Origin: Artemisia argyi
Taxonomy: Eukaryota > Streptophyta > Magnoliopsida > Asterales > Asteraceae
Length of the DNA: 64,000 nucleotides
Assembly: GCA_030686995.1 (NCBI GenBank)
Contig: CM060680.1
Location: 80,342,060 to 80,406,059, forward strand
Direction of reading: 5' to 3'
In this document: positions 31,754-43,590 of the stretch, in pieces
Position numbering within the stretch: the stretch's first letter is position 1
How the letters are laid out: every line of letters starts with the position of its first letter
The notes under the pieces: generated by a model
Seen by the model: only the letters and a program-made list of their open reading frames with translations
Databases searched by the model: none
Told to the model about the DNA's origin: nothing
Program-made: the position numbers and the translations under genes

Positions 31754-34216
31754 CACTTGAGATTTGCTTGTCCTCAAGCAAATGCGCTTTTATTCTAGTC
31801 AAAATACAAGTTAGGGGTCATTTAACACTAATATAAAAGTAATTACAACAAATAATCGTTCCACTAAAGACCAAAGACAAGCACGGAGGTCATATACTAG
31901 GACCTCACAAATAGTGTTTAGATACTCACATCTCTCGGGTGTAATAAAGTATATATCACAATATGGAAATGGAAAACATCTCTCACTACCTGTCATAGCA
32001 AAATAGATTACCATAGGCTTGGGAAAGGATCAAACCTCCACCACATGGCGTAAGCACCTAGGATAAACTATCAAAGAGGTCTTTTAAAAGGTTGTAACGT
32101 TAGGTGTAAGGATATGGAATACACGGTTTTGTTGGATATAGGCAATCTTTACTGGTGGCGAGTTAATAATCTTGGTTAATTACATGTACAATATGGCGTT
32201 GCTAAGCCAAGACTAGACTCGACTTAAGCTAATAAATCAAAAATAACAAAAACATAAAATAAACATAGAATGAAACGGGATGGTAGTCCGTATGTTTTTT
32301 TTCTTTTCTTTTCTCTTTTTCTATTTTTTTTCTTTTTCTTGATTTTTCGATTTTTTTTTTTCATACACTCTTACCCTACCATCCAAAATAATACATCATA
32401 GGGAATGAACATTCCCCTTACACTTGATTTTTTACATACTTTACAATAAACTAATCTAATGACTCGAATCAAGAAAATCAAAACACTTGGAGTACTTTTA
32501 AGATTAACGTACATATGGGGGTAATAAGTTGTTGTTCTTCCCCATTACAACATAAGATTAGTACTTTACCCATGAGTCCCAATCGTCCCAAAACAATATG
32601 TATAAGGATATGACTCGACTTAGCAACCATGTAATTAATTAGATAATTAACTAAGAGTTTAAACAAATAACAATAATGCACTAAAGATGAGTGCATACAC
32701 GGAAGGCTAAGGCGATTTGGGTGTACATTTAAGTGGGGTGTAACAAATTCTTCCTTTAAGTAAGATGCTTAAAGTTAGAAACGAAAATATAGGCTCGGAG
32801 GGGTGTACTAGGGGTTTGGTGTACTAAAAATGAGTACAACGCTAATGTGTGGGAAAAATTAATTGACTTAACTAGCCAAGTAATGTGACTTAAATGGTCA
32901 AGTAATTATGATACGGGTTTAACACAAGGGTGATCCTAATGCCTCTTATCATGTAGTAAATCCTACTACACGAATGTAGTCTTACTAGCGGTCTCGGGAT
33001 GCATCACTAACACAAGTTCTAGAATCTAAATGCTACCGGTACACTCATAAGCACTAATAGTAAATGCTTTTCCTATCAAATCTAAAGGCGAACCTCACAT
33101 ATTTGGGTGGAAAATTTTTCTGAATGGTACGGTTTTGTGCTAGTCATACAATCTCCTATCCATGAGACGCTTGCTATGGCTAAAGTTTCACTCCTAAATG
33201 TTGTAAAAAATTTTTAATTTGGCGCTAAAATTACACTAACAAGTATTTCTCATAGTTTTATTACACATCTACCATCAAACAAACAAACTCAAGCGAAAGT
33301 GTATCTATAAGGTATCATCATTTTACCCTCCCCTTACACTTAGGATGAACATTGTCCCCAATGTTCAAGAAAAGAATGTAAAAGTAAAAACAGGTAAAAG
33401 AATGAAACCAAATACTCCCCTGATTCGCTTGGTATGGATAATGTGGTAACCAGGTTAGATCTTCCTCCAAGAAAATGAACAATCAAAGCTTCCCTTCCAG
33501 AATATAAATCATCTTCTTGTCATACATAACCTGTTAAACCTTAGAAAACAAACAAGGCAACCTCTCGTAAAATCAGCGGCAATCTACATATGCTAACAAA
33601 TCCTAGAAAACAAAGTAAGATATAATGCTTGTGGAATGATGTTTGCAGATTTCTTGGAGATTATAAAACTAAAGATTCAAGAAAAACTTTAAGACTCCAT
33701 TAGAAAAACAAAACTGGTAAAATTTCTAGAATTTTACACGTGACGCCGTCAGGAATTTCTTCCTGACGCCGTCAGCAGTGACCTGCAGAAATTCTTATGT
33801 TAAGTTTCCAGAAAATTTCTGGAAAAACTTTGTCCTACTACCTGGAAAATCCTGCAAAACATCATTATGACTCGATACAAGCATTTGACTCTAACAAATA
33901 CGAATACACATGTTCATTTAATATTGTGGAGAATCATGATCAAGTTTGTTTCTCAAAAACACATTTGGGGTTTCCCCTACACTTATCTTTTGCGAAATAC
34001 CTTTGGATGAAGTTAAGACTAAGCCAAACAACAAAGTAAAGTATTTTCACCATTTTAGTTTGAAACATGATCTACCAACAATAAAAATAAAGCATGCATA
34101 CGGAAACAAATAACAATCAAACAATTAAAAATCACACAAAGCATGGGTTGCCTCCCAAGAAGCGCTTTTCTTTATTTACGAGTCTTGTAGCTAGACTCAA
34201 GGTCATGGGTCACTAC
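31754..34216 (-). other. 3' noncoding region of element R
   Basis: Collinear inverted copy of 4160-6674. Visible are the terminal hairpin (31772-31793), purine tract copies at about 31757, 32411, 33329 and 33975 (as CCCTTACACTT), the internal hairpin 33346-33367, palindromes 33741-33751 and 33764-33774 (23 bp apart), and the conserved block with GGTTGCCTCCCAAGAAGCGC near 34146. No gene is supported. Confidence 0.85.
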
Positions 34217-34253
34217 GTGACCTCATCGTTGGTTTCACTCTCTAGGTCATCTC

Positions 34254-34814
34254 CTATATCGGTATCACTTTCATAGTGTAGGTATTTTGGGTCTTCGAAC
34301 TCAAAGACATTCGTTCGATACTTGGACCAAGTTTACTAACATCCTTAAAGAATCCACATGATAAATCAGAAGTGTTCTTACATCCCCTCCGAACATCTTC
34401 ATCACATAAGATAAGTTGGGAACTTAGCTTATCAAGCCCGTCACAATCGATTTCTTTTAGATCTCTTCTCTTGTGTGGCGTTTGGTATGACACCCTCCTA
34501 ATTCCATCAGCGAAGGTCATGATTCCGTTCCGGTCATAAATTATTAAATTAGTGACTTCACAAAAGGGTGCTCTGAAAACAACTTGTGACAACCTTGGGT
34601 CGACATAATCTTCGATGTTGTCCACAATCGTAAATTCCATAGTGAATGCCATATTTCCCACGAATACCTGGATTTCATGATCTCTACCAACCACATTCTC
34701 TCCCTTATAAATCATTCCCCATCTACATATATTGTTATAGTGAAATAGGGACATAAAATTCTTAGGCAGGAATACGTTAATGTAGACACTATCGAAATAC
34801 TTATGACCGATCAT
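34254..34814 (-). pseudogene. Degenerate retropepsin-like domain 2 of element R
   Basis: A 186-codon frame on the same reading frame as gag upstream. The segment VFVGNMAFTMEFTIVDNI, then DPRLSQVVFRAPFCEV and GIMTFADGIRRVSYQTP, follows the pattern of the second half of retrotransposon aspartic proteases, where relatives read VVLGKPF. An active-site Asp-Ser/Thr-Gly triad is not visible; the expected region reads SVYINVFLPKNFMSLF. The C-terminal 60 residues (ILCDEDVRRGCKN, FFKDVSKLGPS) resemble the tail found with this domain in Asteraceae retrotransposon proteins. Catalytic activity is unlikely. It could be a structural remnant. Confidence 0.6.
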
Positions 34815-34874
34815 GCAAGGGATTTTGAGATTATTCGGATCACGTTGCCTTATTCTCCCCGATCCTCCATCCCT

Positions 34875-35339
34875 TCATCCATATAGATTCCCTTCCAGAG
34901 ATGGACGGTACTCGTACACCTCCTTATTACCCTTCCGAAAAATCACCTTCTGGACGCCATTGGTGAATAATGCACTACCATCCTTCTCATCAAGGATTAC
35001 TCCTGAATCATTGACAAATTGTTTCCCGAGAACAAGGTTGGTTGATGTTAGATTAGTGATAGGGTCTATGTTATCGACCACGGGGAGGTCGGTGTTATAG
35101 ACGAATTCCCCAATCATCACTGATAAACCTTTTATTACCCCGTCGTTGTTGACTCTATCATACACCGTGCGTTCAGGGAAGGCTTCATGGTAAAGGGAAA
35201 GGGGGATTATGTTGACAGGGAGGCTAGGGTCTATATGAGTATTGGTAAAGAGCCTTTTCCTAAGAGTGCAGGAAATCTTGAAAACTTTAGAGTTTCTTCC
35301 CTCAGCCCTATCACTGCTCTTATTAGTCACACCCACCAA
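34875..35339 (-). pseudogene. Degenerate retropepsin-like domain 1 of element R
   Basis: A 154-codon frame, in the same phase as domain 2 and gag. IDPSLPVNIIPLSLYHEAF aligns with the active-site segment DLGxSxNLxPLS of the family, but Asp-Leu-Gly has become Asp-Pro-Ser. IGEFVYNTDLPVVDNIDP and TNLVLGKQFVNDSG match the second half, and FTNGVQKVIFRKGNKEVYEY is the usual tail. Domain 1 and domain 2 can be aligned to each other (VDNI, an L-V-V/L core, F-x-(N/D)-G), so they are probably an ancient tandem pair. Function is unknown; no intact catalytic triad is seen. Confidence 0.6.
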
Positions 35340-35408
35340 ATCTTTCTCGGGTTCCTCTATAATAGATTTACCCGAGATTGCTGGATTTCTTGTGTGCTCT
35401 TTCGACCT

Positions 35409-36972
35409 CTATTTTACATCATCCAATTTGCTAGACTCTTGAGTGACGGAATCCTCGAATGAGTTAGTAGGGCTCTTAGTCAATTTGTGGTCTAATCTTG
35501 AGGTTTCATCCTTAGCTTTATGACCCATATGTCCAGCTGGTTGTTGGCTCTGGTTAGGTGTGGGAGCGGATATTGTGGTGATGGTATTTACAAAATGGAT
35601 TGGTCCTAGGGGGTTAACAGGATCTTTCACTTTTGGTGATAGATGTTTAAATAGCTTACTAGGACTTTTTATTTTCACAGAAGAAGTTGACTGATTCATG
35701 ACGGTAACAGATTTGACCTCTTCAGCTTGAATCGGTTTATTAACAGCGTGCTCTTTAATAGCAGTTATCAGATTACCAATCTTGTTATTCATATCGGCTT
35801 GCTGTTGTCTAAATTTAGCCTCGAGCGTAGAGAGCTGTAATTATTGAGATAGAATGAACTTTCGCAAGGCATCTCCACAGCTTTGCCTAGGAGTGCTCTA
35901 TGATGGAAAATGCTCGGACCATTCAAGTGGGGAGGAGTCATTGAAGGATACGCTCCGAGTTTGGTACCCTCTGAAATTAGGTTTATCCTTCCATGCCTCA
36001 TAGGCCTCGTCCAAGTTTCGAGGACTTCGACCAATGTGTGATGACGTGAATTCATTATAAGCACGTTTTGGAAGCTCCATGCAGTTATGAGTTTTGTGAG
36101 GGCCATTACACAATTTACATGAAGAAGCGATTTTGTTCACTTGGCTTGAAGGCTTAGGAGCTTCGTAAGATTTCATGAGAAACTTGACTCGACCTTCAAG
36201 TTCCATGATCCTACGATCGGGAGTGCTAGAATTGTTCAAAAGAAAAGATATTGCCTTGACCGTTTTGTTCAAATCACGGGGATCATTCCAACTTTCGTTG
36301 TCATAGAGAGCAACATCTTCTATGAGTTCCCATGATTCTTCCGCACTTAGATCACATAGCTTGCCACCGGCCGATTGGTCAATGGTTCGCCTTGTGGAGA
36401 GATCGATATGGTCATAGAAGATTTATACTTGGAGCCAAAGGTCTATGCCATGATGAGGGACTTTTTGGAGTAAGTCCTTGAAACGAGTCCATGCTTCATA
36501 TAAAGTTTCACCTTGACGTTGTTGGAACATCAAGATATCATTTCAAAGCTTGGTAGTTCTCCCCGGTGGGAAAAATTGAGCAAGGAAACGAGTGGTGAGA
36601 TCATCCCATGAGGTGATGGATCCCGCGGGTAAACACTCAAGCCATTGACTAGCTTGATCACGTAGAGAGAATTTGAATAGGCGTAATCGGGTCGACTCTC
36701 TAGTTGTAACATCAAGGTCTATAGAATCTACAATTTTAAGGAAGTTCTTGAGATGTTGATTTGGATCTTCGGAACGAATTCCATGGAATGCACATCCGCT
36801 TTGCACCAACCGGATGGTGTCGGATCGCAAGGGAGACACATTGGCTCCTTGGGTGAGCTCAATGGTGTTTCGGTAGCCTTGGTGGCTAGGTCGGGAATAC
36901 TCTCCTAGGGTTCAGGGCCTAAGAGATTGGTTAGCAAGTGGTGGGTTTTGTGGGTGGTCTTGTTGTGGTGGA
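35409..36972 (-). pseudogene. Gag of element R
   Basis: The largest open pieces are in one frame (36839-36543, 36272-35898, 35792-35409). The capsid-type domain (retrotransposon gag family) has SPLRSDTIRLVQSGCAFHGI, FSLRDQASQWLECLPAG and FLAQFFPPGRTTKL. A zinc knuckle CKLCNGPHKTHNC (C-x2-C-x3-H-x4-C) follows, then a coiled-coil and Ser/Thr-rich linker. The first dozen or so codons, leader, primer site and 5' LTR are lost at 36972. An internal TAA at codon context LQV-stop-IFYDH is shared with the gag of the neighbouring element 36974-44129. Another stop is after FPPGRTTKL. Confidence 0.88.
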
Positions 36973-36973
36973 T

Positions 36974-38373
36974 TGATGAGGCAAAAAATGAACCGTTTTT
37001 AGGGGGTCATTTAAGCCCGGAATTAAATTTATTTGATCAAATATTGCCCTAAATCGTTCCTTTTGTGATTTCAGGTACTTTGGGAGTGAATTCTGGAAAA
37101 GGAAGCATTTTGGACGTTTTTGGAGCATAAAAGTGAAGAAAACGGCAAAAACTTAATTTTCCATGCTGGGAACAGTACCTGACGGCGTCAAGAGCAAAAT
37201 CCATGATGACCCAGAGAAAACCTGAAGGCATCAGAAGTAGGGCATCAAGAGTTATTTTAGTGACGGCCTGAAGAAGGATTACACGTGACGGCGTCAAACC
37301 CAGATCTAGGCAGTCCGAGAACTTTATTGGCGGCGAGATGAAGGCTTCAGAAATTTACTCTTGACGCCGTCACCTCACAAAATCTATATATACTTTTCTA
37401 TTTTTCATTCATTAAAAGAGGAACTTGTGTGGAGAATACTAGGGCCGAACCTAATAAACCCTAGGTCGTTTGTAACAGTATTTTCAAGGGTTTTCACCCC
37501 TTGAAACCTTTCATGTTCAATTAAGATAAGTTTTCTTTCAATTCACTCAATATGTCTATGTGTTGTTTGAATATATCTTGTGCTTGTCTTGATTATAACA
37601 TGCTAGGCTAGATCTTTCATGTGTTTGCTTAGATGTAATGAAACCTAGATGTTGATTATAGGTTGATTGCTTGTTTATAGTTGTAATGGATGAATGATTT
37701 CAATGTTAGGCTTAAGAAAACTGGCAGATCTCCATTGTGTAACTTGCTTGAACGTCTTAAGAAACATGAACCGATGTGTACTAGGTTTTTATGATTGTAT
37801 TTAATGCATGAGCAAATTCTAGTGATCCCATGTTAGGAGCTTCTTAGCCGGCTCGACATAGGAGTGAAGTAGGAGCTTATAGGATTGGGGAAGTAAGTAC
37901 GCCACCCCATGAATGGTATTAAGGTATACAATCCATCGTCCACGCAACTGTAACAAGTAATTAACCTGTAGAATATATCTAGGGAGTAGTGAAATCTAAG
38001 TAAACACAATTCTACCATATATTGCTCACACCACTATCTTAATTTAGTTTATTTTCATTTTTATTATTTTATTTTGATTGCATCTTAGTTATTGGGTTAG
38101 TTGACTAGCAACTAATTCTGCCCACTCTTCCAACAACCGAGATTTTTATTTGCTTTTCTAAAATATAAAAAAATACAAAAAGAATCATCCCTCACCTCTA
38201 GACCTAGTTTTTAGGGTTTCTAATCCTAGCGACACTATTCCTAAGTTGAACGATCAATCCCCTGGTACTTGTCACTATATTATACTACAACGATAAGGTA
38301 CACTGCCTGGTGGGGGTTGTAAGCTTCTCGAGATCCCTCGAGAGGTAAAGCCTGGTGCAATTCCCACGCATCA
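36974..38373 (+). repeat. Athila-family LTR copy E (5' LTR)
   Basis: 1,400 bp, TGATGAGGC to CGCATCA, followed directly by the primer site, so it is a true 5' LTR. The palindrome array (about 37181-37373) has several decayed sites (TGAAGGCATCA, TGAAGGCTTCA), and a TATA box follows near 37385. Confidence 0.93.
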
Positions 38374-38379
38374 AGTTTT

Positions 38380-38397
38380 TGGCGCCGTTGCCAGGGA
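38380..38397 (+). other. Primer binding site, tRNA-Asp type
   Basis: TGGCGCCGTTGCCAGGGA lies six bases after the 5' LTR. It is complementary to the 3' end of plant tRNA-Asp except for one base (A for G), as is usual for Athila. Confidence 0.9.
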
Positions 38398-38543
38398 ATA
38401 GTTATTTTCTAGGTTAGGATTTCTTTTAATTAGGTCTAGTTGCTAGATTCCATTCTTGTAAGATTTTATTTTTATTTTTAGGTTCCCTTTAGTCTATCTT
38501 ATTTCTTCGTGCCTTTGTTCGTAACTTCTTACCATCCAACATC

Positions 38544-40217
38544 ATGGAAGGTGGTAACATCTTTGAACCCATCAACCCACCACAACAAGACCACCCACAA
38601 AACCCACCACTAGCTAACCAACCTCTTAGGCCCCGAACCCTAGGAGAGTACTCCCAACCTAGCCACCAAGGCTATCAAAACACCATTGAGCTCACCCAAG
38701 GAGCCAATGTGTCTCCCTTGCGATCCGACACCATCCGGTTGGTGCAAAGCGGATGTGCATTCCATGGACTTCGTTCCGAAGATCCTAATCAATATCTCAA
38801 GGACTTCCTTAAAATCGATTCTATAGACCTTGATGTTACAACTAGAGAGACGACCCGATTACGCCTATTCCAATTCTCTCTACGTGATCAAGCTAGTCAA
38901 TGGCTTGAACGTTTACCCGCGGGATACATCACCTCATGGGATGATCTCACCACTTGTTTCCTTGCTCAATTTTTCCCACCGGGGAGAACTACCAAGCTTA
39001 GAAATGATATCTTGATGTTCCAACAACGTCAAGGTGAAACTCTATATGAAGCATGGACTCGTTTCAAGGACTTACTCCAAAAATTCCCTCATCATGGCAT
39101 AGATCTTTGGCTCCAAGTCTAAATCTTCTATGACCATATCGATCTCTCCACAAGGCGAACCATTGACCAATCGGCCGGTGGCAAGCTACGTGATCTAAGT
39201 GCGGAACAATCATGGGAACTCATAGAAGATCTTGCTCTCTATGACAACGAAAGTTGGAATGATCCCCGTGATTTGAATAAAACGGTCAAGGCAATATCTT
39301 TGCCTTCAAACAATTCTAGCACTCCCGACCGTAGGATCATGGAACTTGAGGACCAAGTCAAGTTTCTCATGAAATCTTACGAAGCTCCTAAGCCTTTAAG
39401 CCAAGTGAACAAAATCACTTCTTCATGCGAAATATGTAGTGGTCCCCATGACACTCGTGATTGTGTGGAACTCCCCGGAACAGCTTTTGCGGACTACGCA
39501 TCCTCGCGTACCGATGAAGCGGGAGATAAGTGGTACACTTTCAAACCCGAGCCAAACCCTTATGATGATTCCTACAACCCTTCTTGGAAAAATCACCCAA
39601 ACCTTAGGTGGAAACAAAACCAAACCAATTCTTCCAATCCGCCTAATCGTTACCAACCAAACAGTCCACTCTCCAACTGTACTTTCAACAACAATCCTTC
39701 TAACAACTATGGTAGTACCAACAATCTTGAAGGATTGATGTCCAAGTTTATGGCATCTCAAGAAGCTCGCATATCTAAGTTTGAAGCCAATTTCAAACAA
39801 AAGCAAAGCGAGATGACCACCAAAATTGACACATTGTTGAAAGTTCTCAATGACCGAGAAATGGGAGCACTCCCAAGCGACACGGTCAAGAACCCGAAAC
39901 TAAACGTTAATTCCATATCATCAGTTTCGTCACCCACTTCTTGTCCGCAATACTACTCGGTTAAATCAACGAGCACGTGTTTCAAACAAAACCAAATTCT
40001 TCAAAAGGACTAATCAAATAAAACACCCGATATAAAACCGGTCAAAAGCATAGTTGAAACACCTCCTACGCAAGACCTTGACGATGAATTCAAGGAGCTT
40101 CACCTTGAACGTCCCGTCATTGATGTCTTAGCCCGTGCTCCCTACTATAGTGCCCTCCTAGAAAAATATGAGAAATTTAAACTAGGTAAAAATGGGACCG
40201 CCTTCGTTCAAAACAAG
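38544..40217 (+). pseudogene. Gag of the non-autonomous element
   Basis: Starts at ATG 38544 (MEGGNIFEPINPP), about 150 bases after the primer site. The capsid domain contains SPLRSDTIRLVQSGCAFHGL, LFQFSLRDQASQWLERLPAG and AQFFPPGRTTKL. The zinc knuckle is CEICSGPHDTRDC (C-x2-C-x3-H-x4-C), followed by YASSRTDEAG-like sequence, a Pro/Asn-rich linker (NPSWKNHPNLRWKQNQ) and a coiled coil (FEANFKQKQSEMTTKIDTLL). In-frame stops lie at 39120-39122 (TAA, where relatives have Gln) and 40011-40013. The sequence is otherwise continuous in the same frame into the protease. Gag would assemble the particle and package RNA. Confidence 0.9.
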
Positions 40218-40661
40218 TTGCCTAAAAAGCTTGATGATCCGGGTATATTTGTTTTGCCTTGTAAGATAGGAAGATCCGAAGCTTTCGACACACTAGCCGA
40301 TTTAGGGTCAAGCCTCAACTTGATTCCCTTATCCCTTTTCACCACTCTCAAGCTAGGAAAGTTAGAGGAGACGGAGGTATTAATTGGTCTAGTGGATGGG
40401 AGTATTGCCCACCCGGTTGGGATGATTAAGGATGTAGTTGTTCACGTAGGGAAGTTAACTATCTTAGCGGATTTTCACGTCCTAGACATGGTTAGTGACA
40501 CTACATGCCCATTGTTAGTAGGAAGAGGATTTTTAGCTACCGCCAGCGCCATGATAGATTGTAAGGAGTCTAAGATAGCGGTAGGTGAGGGCGATACTTG
40601 GTCATTGTATGATGTCAAGAAACATAGCTATGATTGTGAGGATGAACCGACACCACATTAG
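40218..40661 (+). pseudogene. Aspartic protease of the non-autonomous element
   Basis: The same frame as gag, preceded by the conserved stretch APYYSALLEKYEKF. The active site DLGSSLNLIPLSLF is intact, with EVLIGLVDGSIAHPVGMIKDV and the second-half motif LLVGRGFLATASAMIDC also present. By homology it is a retropepsin that releases gag products. It closely parallels the protease at 2-1207 but is not identical. It ends at TAG 40659-40661, after which the same frame continues into the next module, so this stop may be a mutation or a true end. Confidence 0.88.
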
Positions 40662-41093
40662 GTAGAGATGAATAGGAGACCATCTAGATATGGACCTTGG
40701 ATAGAAAGAAACTTTATAGGACCTCAACGCCCATTCTATCTAGAAAAAGATTTCATCGATAAGACACATTCGGTGGAACAACTCATAGCTAGAGATGAAG
40801 AGCTAGACCCTTTTGATGACCCCCTAGTCTTTAGGAAAATGATTGAGTTCTTAAGCGTAATGCCTATTAATATAGAGATGAACAAGTGGAAAAGATAGGG
40901 GGATAATTGTAAATGGAGGTGGGACAAGCCACCTAAGGAAGGTGACGGATCATGGCATATGAAGATGATTTTGTATGATCCAGATGGAGAAAAGTTTGAA
41001 AGGTCATACTGTACTAAGAAAACGGATAGGAAATTGAAACCTAAGTTTGATCCCAAAGATGTCCTCAATGAGGAACTCACCCATGTCACGTAG
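40662..41093 (+). pseudogene. Unknown C-terminal module replacing RT/integrase
   Basis: 144 codons in frame with gag-protease, broken by one TAG (40896-40898). The first part (NRRPSRYGPWIERNFIGPQR, then EQLIARDEELDPFDDPLVFRKM) is Arg/Asp-rich. The second (WHMKMILYDPDGEKFERSYC, then DRKLKPKFDPKDVLNEEL) is Lys/Asp-rich. I recognise no catalytic domain. It ends in TCACGTAG, exactly where the integrase frame of the autonomous element ends, immediately before the shared 3' noncoding region. It may be a remodelled remnant of pol or an acquired segment. I cannot tell which. Confidence 0.6.
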
Positions 41094-43590
41094 TAACCCA
41101 TGAACTTGAGTCTAGCTACAAGACTCGTAAATAAAGAAAAGCGCTTCTTGGGAGGCAACCCATGTTTTGTGTGATTTTTATTTTGTTTGATTGATATTTG
41201 TTTCCGTATGCATGCTTTATTTTTATTGTTGGTAGATCATGTTTCACACTAAAATAGTGAAAATACTTTACTTTGTTGTTTGGCTTAGTCTTAACTTCAT
41301 CCAAAGGTATTTCACAAAAGATAAGTGTAAGGGGAAACCCCAAATATGTTTTTAAGAAACAAACTTGATCATGATTCTCCATAATATTAAGTGAACGTGT
41401 ATATTCGTATTTGTTAGAGTCAAATGCTTGTATCGAGTCATAATGATGTTTTGCAGGATTTTCCAGGAAGTAGGACGAAGTTTTTCCAGAAATTTTCCGG
41501 AAACTTAACATAAGAATTTATGCAGGTCACTTCTGACGGCGTCACATGTAAAATTCTGGAAATTTTACCAGTTTTGTTTTTCTAACGGAGTCTTAAAGTT
41601 TTTTTATAAATCTTTAGTTTTATAATCTCCAAAAAATCTGAAAACATCATTCCACAAGCATTATATCTTATTTTGTTTTCTAGGATTTGTTAGCATATAT
41701 AGATTGCCGCCGATTTTACGCGAGGTTTCCTTGTCTGTTTTCTCAGGTTTAACAGGTTATATATGACAAGAAGATGATTTATATTCTGGAAGGGAAGCTT
41801 TGATTATTCATTTTCTTGGAGGAAGATCTAACCTGGTTACTATATTATCCATACCGAGCGAATCAGGGGAGTATTTGATTTAATTCTTTAACCTGTTTTA
41901 CTTTTACATTCTTTACTTGAACATTGGGGACAATGTTCATCCTAAGTGTAAGGGGAGGGTAAAATGATGATACCTTGCAGATACACTTTCGCTTGAGTTT
42001 GTTTGTTTGATGGTAGATGTGTAATAAAACTATGAGAAATACTTGTTAGTGTAATTTTAGTGCCAAATTTAAATTTTTTTACAACATTTAGGAATGAAAC
42101 TTTAGCCTTAGAAAGCGTCTCATGGATAGGAGATTGTATGAATAGCACAAAACCGTACTATTCAGAAAAATTTTCCACCCAAATATGTGAGGTTCGCCTT
42201 TAGATTTGATAGGAAAAGCATTTACTATTAGTGCTTATGAGTGTACCGGTAGCATTTAGATTCTAGAACTTGCGTTAGTGATGCATCCCGAGACCGCTAG
42301 TGAGACTACATTCGTGTAGTAGGATTTACTACATGATAAGAGGCATTAGGATCACCCTTGTGTTAAACCCGTATCATAATTACTTGACCATTTAAGTCAT
42401 ATTACTTGGCTAGTTAAGTCAACTAATTTTTCCCACACCTTAGCGTTGTACTCATTTTTAGTACACGAAACCCCTAGTACACCCCTCCGAGCCTATCTTT
42501 TTATTTCTAACTTTAAGCATCTTACTTAAAGGAAGAATTTGTTACACCCCACTTAAATGTACAACCAAATCGCCTTAGCCTTCCGTGTATGCATTCATCT
42601 TTAGTGCATTATTGTTATTTGTTAAACCCTTAGTTAATTATCTAATTGATTACATGGTTGCTAAGTCGAGTCATATCCTTGTACATATTGTTTTGGGACG
42701 ATTAGGACTCATGGGTAAAGTACTAATGTTATGGAGTAATGGGGAAGAACATCTTATATTACCCCCATATGTACGTTAATCTTAAAAGTACTCCAAGTGT
42801 TTTGATTATCCTACTTCGAGTCATTAGATTAGTTTATTGTAAAGTATGTAAAAATTCAAGTGTAAGGAGAATGTACTCCCTATGATGTATTATTTTGGAT
42901 GGTAGGGTAAGAGTATATGCAAAAAAATAAAAAATCAAAAAATAATAAAAAAAAAATCAAAAAATCAAGAAAAAGAAAAAAAAATATATAGAAAAAGAGA
43001 AAAAGAGAAAAACATACGGACTACCATCCCGTTTCATTCTATGTTTATTTTATGTTTTTGTTATTTTTCATTTATTAGCTTAAGTCGAGTCTAGTGTTGG
43101 CTTAGCAACGCCATATTGTATATGTAATTAACCAAGATTATTAACTCGCCACCAGTAAAGATTGCCTAAATCCATCAAAACCGTGTATTTTATATCCCTA
43201 TACCTAACGTTACAACACTTTAAAAAGACCTTTTTTTTTTTTTCTCTATAAAAGACCTCTTTGATAGTTTATCCTAGGTGCTTACGCCATGTGGTGGAGG
43301 TTTGATCATTTCTCAAGCCTATGGTAATCTATTTTGTTATGACAGGTAGTGAGAGATGTTTTCCATTTTCATATTGTGATATTACTTTATTACACCCGAG
43401 AGATGTGAGTATCTAAACACTATTTGTGAGGTGCTAGTATATGACCTCCGTGCTTGTCTTTGGTCTTTAGTGGAACGATTATTTGTTGTAATTACTTTTA
43501 TATTAGTGTTAAATGACCCCTAACTTGTATTTTGATTAGAATAATAGCGCATTTGCTTGAGGACAAGCAAATCTCAAGTGTAAGGGTATA
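41094..43590 (+). other. 3' noncoding region of the non-autonomous element
   Basis: Collinear with 4163-6674, starting with TAACCCATGA and the GCGCTTCTTGGGAGGCAACC block. It has one TGACGGCGTCA (41534-41544) where relatives have two: exactly one 23-bp unit is missing. The internal hairpin is 41918-41939, with purine tract copies at about 41327, 41944 and 42859, and the terminal hairpin at 43551-43572. No gene is supported. Confidence 0.85.

Larger units (their letters stand above)
30317..36972 (-). mobile_element. Non-autonomous Athila-family element R (gag plus protease-like domains, no RT)
   Basis: On the minus strand: gag from its 15th or so codon, a linker, two degenerate protease-like domains, the family 3' noncoding region, then the 3' LTR (31753-30317). 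No RT, RNase H or integrase sequence is present between gag and the 3' region. The 5' end is missing: at 36972/36973 gag is cut and a plus-strand LTR of the same family begins. The left flank is CACGT (30312-30316), with no partner to test. Confidence 0.85.
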
